From NCBI RefSeq assembly GCF_001426375.1, contig NZ_LMEO01000034.1, positions 144,284 through 208,283 on the forward strand: a DNA stretch of 64,000 nt. Reading direction: 5' to 3'. The notes under the pieces were generated by a model. It had not been told where the DNA came from. It did not search any database and saw nothing but the letters and a program-made list of their open reading frames with translations. Position numbers and translations under genes: made by a program. The DNA is from Paenibacillus sp. Root444D2 (GTDB lineage: Bacteria; Bacillota; Bacilli; Paenibacillales; NBRC-103111). Shown in pieces: positions 59,253 through 64,000 of the stretch. Numbering within the stretch: the stretch's first letter is position 1; each line of letters opens with the position of its first letter.

Positions 59253-60431
59253 TTGACAATTCGATTAAAAATGATCATAGTCCTGATGATTGTTGGGGTA
59301 GGCATCATCGTGGCTGCTAGCTGGGGAGTGGAGACAATGAACAATAACAATAAGATGACCGATGTGCAAGTGAGCACAAATAGAGAAACCTGGGAGCAGC
59401 GTGCAGATCTAGCACAAGCTGGGCTGCTAAAGCAATATTGGAATGGAAAGTTGAATTTATTCGATAATTTGTCGCCTTGCAACGATCTATGCAATGAGAA
59501 GTTCCATTATTGGTGGCAAGCTCATGGTGTAGATACGCTGGTGGATGCTTATGCGAGAACCGGCGATACGGCATATAAGGGCTACCTCGCCAACATGTAT
59601 CAAGGGATTTTGGACCGCAATGGCGGCGTATTGCCGAATGATTTCTACGATGATATGGAATGGTTGGCTCTAGCATGGCTCCGAGCTTATAACGCTACTG
59701 GGGAAGAGAAATACAAGGAAGCCGCGCTTGAGCTTTGGGAAGATATTAAGACGGGCTGGAACGAAGAGCAAGGCGGAGGCATTGCATGGCGTAAGCCGCA
59801 GCTTGATTATAAGAATACGCCGGCGAATGCTCCAGCAGTCATTTTAGCTGCTAGATTATATAAGCAGTTCGGCAAGCCGGAGGATCTAGCTTGGGCGAAA
59901 AAGATTTACGATTGGCAGAAGGCCAATCTCGTTGATCCAGATACGGGCTTCGTCTGGGATGGGAAAAACCGCGAGGGAGACGGCAAAATTGATAAGAGCT
60001 GGGAATTCTCCTATTGCCAAGGTGTTTACATCGGAGCAGGGGTTGCGCTTTATCAGGCGACTGGGGACAAGAGCTATCTGGCGGATGCGGCTCGGACTGC
60101 TCAAGCATCGAAGCTCAGGCTGACAAGTCCGGCAACAGGCATGCTGCCAAGTGAAAGCAATGGAGATGGCGGCTTATTCAAAGGGATTTATGTCCGTTAT
60201 TTGGCGGAGCTTGTACTTGCGGACCCTGGTCAGAAGGAGTCGCTTGAGCTTCTTGTAACGAATGCAGACAGTCTCTGGAAGTATGGGAGAGATGAGCAGC
60301 GTGTCATGTTCAGTAAATCATGGGCGGCTACACCTGAGCCTGCTGAGGATTTAAGCGTGAATCTGAGTGGCGTTATGCTGCTGGAGCGTATGGCCGCGCT
60401 GGAGAAGCAAGGATTGTTGAAACAGAACTAA
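59253..60431 (+). CDS. GH76 alpha-1,6-mannanase, membrane-anchored
   Basis: A 392-residue enzyme starting at TTG 59253 after AGGTGAAG. Residues 1-25 form an uncleaved-looking hydrophobic anchor (MIIVLMIVGVGIIVAASWG). The GH76 domain follows: WWQAHGVDTLVDAYARTGD, DFYDDMEWLALAWLRAY with the catalytic Asp pair, GGGIAWRKPQLDYKNTPANA, and WEFSYCQGVYIGAGVAL. GH76 endo-mannanases cut alpha-1,6-linked mannan chains. It is the first of three GH76 genes here and would act at the cell surface to make importable oligosaccharides. Confidence 0.93.
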   Translation: MTIRLKMIIVLMIVGVGIIVAASWGVETMNNNNKMTDVQVSTNRETWEQRADLAQAGLLKQYWNGKLNLFDNLSPCNDLCNEKFHYWWQAHGVDTLVDAYARTGDTAYKGYLANMYQGILDRNGGVLPNDFYDDMEWLALAWLRAYNATGEEKYKEAALELWEDIKTGWNEEQGGGIAWRKPQLDYKNTPANAPAVILAARLYKQFGKPEDLAWAKKIYDWQKANLVDPDTGFVWDGKNREGDGKIDKSWEFSYCQGVYIGAGVALYQATGDKSYLADAARTAQASKLRLTSPATGMLPSESNGDGGLFKGIYVRYLAELVLADPGQKESLELLVTNADSLWKYGRDEQRVMFSKSWAATPEPAEDLSVNLSGVMLLERMAALEKQGLLKQN

Positions 60432-60443
60432 TGAATTAAGAAC

Positions 60444-60474
60444 AGGGGCAGCCGAAAATCTGCCCCTTTATTTT
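60444..60474 (+). terminator. Rho-independent terminator
   Basis: AGGGGCAG (60444-60451) pairs with CTGCCCCT (60460-60467), followed by TTATTTT. It separates the first two GH76 genes. Confidence 0.75.
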
Positions 60475-60498
60475 AGGCATAGAGGAGTCGAGAGATAG

Positions 60499-61530
60499 AT
60501 GAATGCGGCAGCGATGGCAGATCTACTGCAAGCGACTTTGCACAAGCTTTATTGGAATCCGGATACACAGATTATGAATCAATGGGACGATAGTTTAACG
60601 GTCAATCGCCCTGGCGAAAATTACTATTATTGGTGGCAAGCGCATGCTGCGGATGTCATCCTTGACGGCTATGCAAGAACGGGCAATGTGGCATATTCGA
60701 ACCGATTAGAGCAGCTGTTCCACGGCATTCTTCGCTCTAACGGAGGAACGTTTCGCCATCAATATTATGATGACATGCAGTGGATGGCGCTGGCTTGGCT
60801 AAGGGCTTATGACATGACAGGTGCTCAGATGTACTGGGAAAGCGTTGCCGACTTGTGGGAAGACATCCGAGGAGGATGGAATCAGCATATGGGCGGAGGG
60901 ATTGCTTGGCGAAAAAATCAGCTGGATTACAAGAACACGCCAGCTAACGCTCCAGCCGCTATCCTAGCTGCACGCTTATTTCAACGATTTGGCGATGAAG
61001 CGGATTTGGCTTGGGCACAAGAAATCTATGATTGGAACAAAAGGACATTAACCGATCCCGTTGACGGATTCGTGTGGGATGGCATCAATCGACTGGGCGA
61101 CGAGAAGGTAGATATGGACTGGCAGTTTACTTATTGTCAGGGTGTCTTCATGGGGGCTGGTCTCGAACTTTACACTTGCACAGGGGATTCAGTTTACCTG
61201 AAGGATGCCTGCCGCACGGCAGCTGCGGTGAAGAACCGACTGTGCGACAGTGCCACTGGAATGCTGCCTGATGAAGGAATCGACGATACAGGTTTATTCA
61301 AAGGGATACTGATCAGGTACCTACTGAAGCTGGTGGAGATATACCCAGAGTTTGAGCTGCCGGCTGAGCTTATTGAACAAAATGCAATCACACTTATGGA
61401 GCATGGGATAGACGACACAGGACGTGTTGGCACAGACTGGAGAATGCCCCCCGAAGGCTCAATTCAGTTAAGTGTTATGCTAAGCGGCGTTATGTTACTG
61501 GAGGCGTATGCATCACTTCAAACGAAGTAG
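60499..61530 (+). CDS. GH76 alpha-1,6-mannanase, predicted cytoplasmic
   Basis: A 343-residue paralog of the previous enzyme without signal peptide or anchor; GAGGAG precedes the start. Matching blocks are WWQAHAADVILDGYARTGN, YYDDMQWMALAWLRAYDMTG with the Asp pair, GGGIAWRKNQLDYKNTPANA and WQFTYCQGVFMGAGLEL. It may shorten imported oligomannosides for GH125 inside the cell. It is close in sequence to the anchored paralog, suggesting duplication followed by relocation. Confidence 0.92.
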   Translation: MNAAAMADLLQATLHKLYWNPDTQIMNQWDDSLTVNRPGENYYYWWQAHAADVILDGYARTGNVAYSNRLEQLFHGILRSNGGTFRHQYYDDMQWMALAWLRAYDMTGAQMYWESVADLWEDIRGGWNQHMGGGIAWRKNQLDYKNTPANAPAAILAARLFQRFGDEADLAWAQEIYDWNKRTLTDPVDGFVWDGINRLGDEKVDMDWQFTYCQGVFMGAGLELYTCTGDSVYLKDACRTAAAVKNRLCDSATGMLPDEGIDDTGLFKGILIRYLLKLVEIYPEFELPAELIEQNAITLMEHGIDDTGRVGTDWRMPPEGSIQLSVMLSGVMLLEAYASLQTK

Positions 61531-61620
61531 AGACAAATTGGTGCTGAAGGGAGGTGAAATTTACATTATTGAAAGCGTATTCATTATGACAAATTTCAAG
61601 GAGAAAAGGAGTTGTTTTAT

Positions 61621-63189
61621 GTGATCATGCAAAGAAGATCAGCTTTCAAATGGTTAAGTGTGAGTTTGGTAATGGCTCTTTTCCTATCCGTTTGGGGAGG
61701 TGCGAATCGTGCATCTGCTTTCACAGCAACGAATGCTGATGCAGCAATGAATTCATTAGTGAACGTGTTCTACGATGCTAACGCCAAATACTTCTACACG
61801 AACAGCGACCATCTCATACATGCTGCTCATGCTTATGGACCCGACGGAGGACTGTACACCGATTTCTGGTGGGAGGCTCAAATGTGGGAGACTGTCATGG
61901 ATGCTTATCAGCGGACGGGAAACAGCACTTACCGCACTATGATCGATGATATTTACACCGGTTTCAATGCAAAATATACGAATATGATTGATAACCAATT
62001 CAATGATGACCTTGGTTGGTGGGCGCTTGCTTGTCTGCGTGCATACGAAATTACCGGTACGCAAGAATATTTGAACCGAGGATCCTTTCTTTTCGATCAA
62101 GTCTATGCTTATTGGGATACGACCTATTACGGAGGAGGCATCTGGTGGAGAAAGGATGCGACCAACCCAGCAATCAGCAGTAATGCTCAGAAAAATATGG
62201 CTACCAATGCTCCCATGGTGATGACGGCTATTAAACTAAAAAATGCCTATAATAACAACACTTATCTAACGAAAGCCCAGCAAATGTACACTTGGGTCAA
62301 AACGAAGCTGGTTAGTGGCAGCAAAGTAAATGATCACATGGAAGGCACTGGAGCGGGCATCGTCAAGGATTGGGATTTCACATACAACTACGGAACTTTT
62401 CTTGGGGCGGCGACCGCTTTATATGGGGCTACTGGCACAAGCAGCTATTTAACGGATGCTAATCATGCAGCTGGATATGTTATCGACAAAATGACTTCGG
62501 CTACTACCTTGCTATACGAAGGGGAGAACGACGCTCCTGGATTTAAAATGATCTTTGCCCGCAATCTGAATCAGCTTCGCGTACAAGCAGGCCAATCGCA
62601 ATACCTAACCTTTTTACAGCAAAATGCTACACAGGCATGGAATCATCGAAGAACTTCAGACGGTATCATCGGAAGTGATTGGACGGCTCCTACCGGATCT
62701 GCCTATATCCAAAGCCTAACTGCTGCTGCGGGTGCATCTATTCTTCAGTTCGTTCCTTCGGACAATTATACGGGTAATATAGCAGGGAACGGTCTTTATG
62801 AAGCAGAAAATGCACAGCGTACCTTGGTTGGCGGTGTTGGCATGATCAACGAAAGCACACAGACCGGCTTTAATGGCCGGGGCTATGTCGCAGGCTGGAA
62901 TACCAATGGAACATCGCTTAATTTCTATGTGAATCAAAATAGTGCGGGAACGAAGACGATTACGTTCCGATATGCAGCAGGTGCCGGCAATGCGAGCCGA
63001 TACGTCAAAGTAAATGGTGTAGACGTGGCAGCCAATTTGAATTTTTCTGGAACTTCCGGCTGGAGCAGCTGGAACACCGTTTCTTTGACCATTTCCCTTC
63101 AGGCAGGATCGAATACGATTCAACTTGGTTATGACACCTCGAAAGGAAACAATAACTGGCTGAATATGGACCAACTATATGGCTTGTAG
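61621..63189 (+). CDS. Secreted GH76 alpha-mannanase with C-terminal carbohydrate-binding module
   Basis: About 522 residues. AAAAGGAG lies 10 bases before GTG 61621, the chosen start; ATG 61627 is possible. A Sec signal ends near ASAFTATNAD. The GH76 domain (about 35-375) has WWEAQMWETVMDAYQRTGN, NQFNDDLGWWALACLRAYEI with the Asp pair and YYGGGIWWRKDATNPAIS. From about residue 390 a CBM6/CBM35-like module follows (GLYEAENAQRTLVGGVGMIN, ITFRYAAGAGNASRYVKVNG, NNWLNMDQLYGL). It is more diverged than the other two GH76 proteins and should attack insoluble mannan outside the cell. Confidence 0.92.
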   Translation: MIMQRRSAFKWLSVSLVMALFLSVWGGANRASAFTATNADAAMNSLVNVFYDANAKYFYTNSDHLIHAAHAYGPDGGLYTDFWWEAQMWETVMDAYQRTGNSTYRTMIDDIYTGFNAKYTNMIDNQFNDDLGWWALACLRAYEITGTQEYLNRGSFLFDQVYAYWDTTYYGGGIWWRKDATNPAISSNAQKNMATNAPMVMTAIKLKNAYNNNTYLTKAQQMYTWVKTKLVSGSKVNDHMEGTGAGIVKDWDFTYNYGTFLGAATALYGATGTSSYLTDANHAAGYVIDKMTSATTLLYEGENDAPGFKMIFARNLNQLRVQAGQSQYLTFLQQNATQAWNHRRTSDGIIGSDWTAPTGSAYIQSLTAAAGASILQFVPSDNYTGNIAGNGLYEAENAQRTLVGGVGMINESTQTGFNGRGYVAGWNTNGTSLNFYVNQNSAGTKTITFRYAAGAGNASRYVKVNGVDVAANLNFSGTSGWSSWNTVSLTISLQAGSNTIQLGYDTSKGNNNWLNMDQLYGL

Positions 63190-63221
63190 AGCCAAATTTA
63201 TTTTAGTATGGAGGTTTTTTA

Positions 63222-64000
63222 TGGGGAAATTCGCTCGGAAAAAAATTCGGTTTATCGTGCAATTCCTGCTCGCCTTCCTGCTTGCATTGCCTATTGTGCT
63301 GTCCGGCAGCATTGCTCCGCAAACAGCCACTGCTTTAAATAATGGCTTATCGCCAACTCCGCCAATTGGGGCATCAACAAACCATGGGTGTGGGGTGCGG
63401 CTACAGGTAATATGTGGAGGACGACGGACGATATCTTCGACTACTGGGATCGAGTAACTTGGATCATTGATCAGAACGCTCCGCTTGCCAATTTTGCGGG
63501 GCCTACCAAAGGCTGGAATGACGCAGATATGCTCATGGTCGGTAATTATGGAACTGGCGCCGTCTTCGGCGGAGGCATGACGGATACGGAATACCGTTCG
63601 CATTTCTCGATGTGGACGATTATGGCTTCGCCGTTAATAGCGGGAAATAATTTGAACACGATGAGTCAATTCACGAAAGATACCCTAATGAATTCTGAAG
63701 TGATTGCTGTAAATCAGGATGCGCTGGGCAGCCAAGGCATATTAGTAAGCGATCTCGGAGGTTTGCAGGTGTACTCTAAAAAACTGCAGACTACTGGAAC
63801 GCGTGCGGTTGTGTTGTTTAATCGTACCGGCGCGGCTGCGAACATGACGGTCAATTTCTCAAGTATCGGCCTGAATGCTACTGCTAGCGTAAGGGATTTA
63901 TGGTCCAAGACCGAGAAGGGAACATTCACCAACAGTTACACTGTAAATGTACCTTCACATGGGACCGTTATGGTGAAATTGACGGGATCAGAGTCAACGA
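63222..64000 (+). pseudogene. GH27 alpha-galactosidase, core deleted and frameshifted, runs off the window
   Basis: GGAGG precedes ATG 63222. The N-terminal frame encodes a signal peptide and the GH27 opening LNNGLSPTPPIG, then turns to nonsense and stops at 63457. From 63364 another frame reads NWGINKPWVWGAATGNMWRT, then GPTKGWNDADMLMVGNYG and the C-terminal beta-sandwich, open to the window end. The two pieces are neighbours only if the middle of the gene, about 200 residues with the catalytic nucleophile, was lost. The junction lies at about 63361-63371 and shifts the frame by one base. The enzyme would have removed alpha-galactose side chains from the polysaccharide. Confidence 0.85.

Overview
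The window reads as a chromosomal segment of a Gram-positive, spore-forming bacterium, most likely Paenibacillus or a close relative. This rests on Bacillales-type ribosome binding sites (AAGGAGG), many TTG/GTG starts, sporulation-kinase-like sensor kinases, a preQ1-I riboswitch on queF, lipoprotein-type ABC binding proteins, large secreted modular carbohydrate-active proteins, and moderate GC. I see no rRNA, tRNA, CRISPR array, phage module or transposase. All family assignments come from reading motifs and gene context; no database search was run. || Layout. 1-300: three 113-bp tandem repeats, each with an inverted repeat. 361-1146: NlpC/P60 lipoprotein. 1202-9860: organosulfur module. A leftward operon (SsuA-, SsuB- and SsuC-like ABC transporter, flavin monooxygenase, TauD-like dioxygenase) diverges from a one-component regulator that joins a helix-turn-helix to a substrate-binding-protein domain; a molybdopterin oxidoreductase follows. 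10584-13982: secreted beta-helix protein behind a candidate cre site. 14.1-21.5 kb: AlkD-like repair protein, KinB-like kinase, DUF421 protein, queF with riboswitch, thyA-dfrA, YcnI-like copper protein and a NarL-type two-component pair. 21.7-29 kb: nickel permease, phosphonate-type ABC transporter (phnC, a double-length phnE, and a separate opposing phnD), a 5'-nucleotidase-like phosphoesterase. 29-33.4 kb: YbjQ-type protein, esterase and 5-oxoprolinase genes pxpB-pxpC-pxpA, interrupted by a roughly 340-bp octanucleotide repeat and followed by a markedly GC-rich pxpA. 33.4-35.4 kb: gene-poor region with two tiny related peptide ORFs, each with hairpins or terminators, ahead of a CD3324-type DNA-binding gene, then a repeat-rich non-coding stretch. 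|| 35.4-38.2 kb: AraC regulator, Gfo/Idh/MocA dehydrogenase and a sugar isomerase-like TIM barrel. 38.3-41.1 kb: a small hypothetical protein, SDR and SRPBCC genes framed by TetR-type palindromes, and a gamma-glutamylcyclotransferase-like gene. 41.1-47.2 kb: a CheY-like regulator, an Hpt-REC-GGDEF-REC protein, a BlaI/BlaR1-type pair whose BlaR1 lacks the penicillin sensor, and a PAS-PAS kinase. 47.3-53.1 kb: MarR with DoxX, PhzF-like protein, NikR, DUF2203, CopC-CopD fusion and an SDR. || 53.3-64.0 kb is an alpha-mannan utilisation locus: GntR/LacI-type regulator, GH125 exo-alpha-mannosidase, sugar ABC importer (binding protein and two permeases, no ATPase), three GH76 enzymes predicted at different cell locations (membrane-anchored, cytoplasmic, secreted with a carbohydrate-binding module), and a GH27 alpha-galactosidase gene that has lost its catalytic core by an internal deletion with frameshift and runs off the window end. 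Outside GH76 enzymes would cut yeast-type mannan, the importer would bring in oligosaccharides, and the cytoplasmic GH76 and GH125 would finish them.
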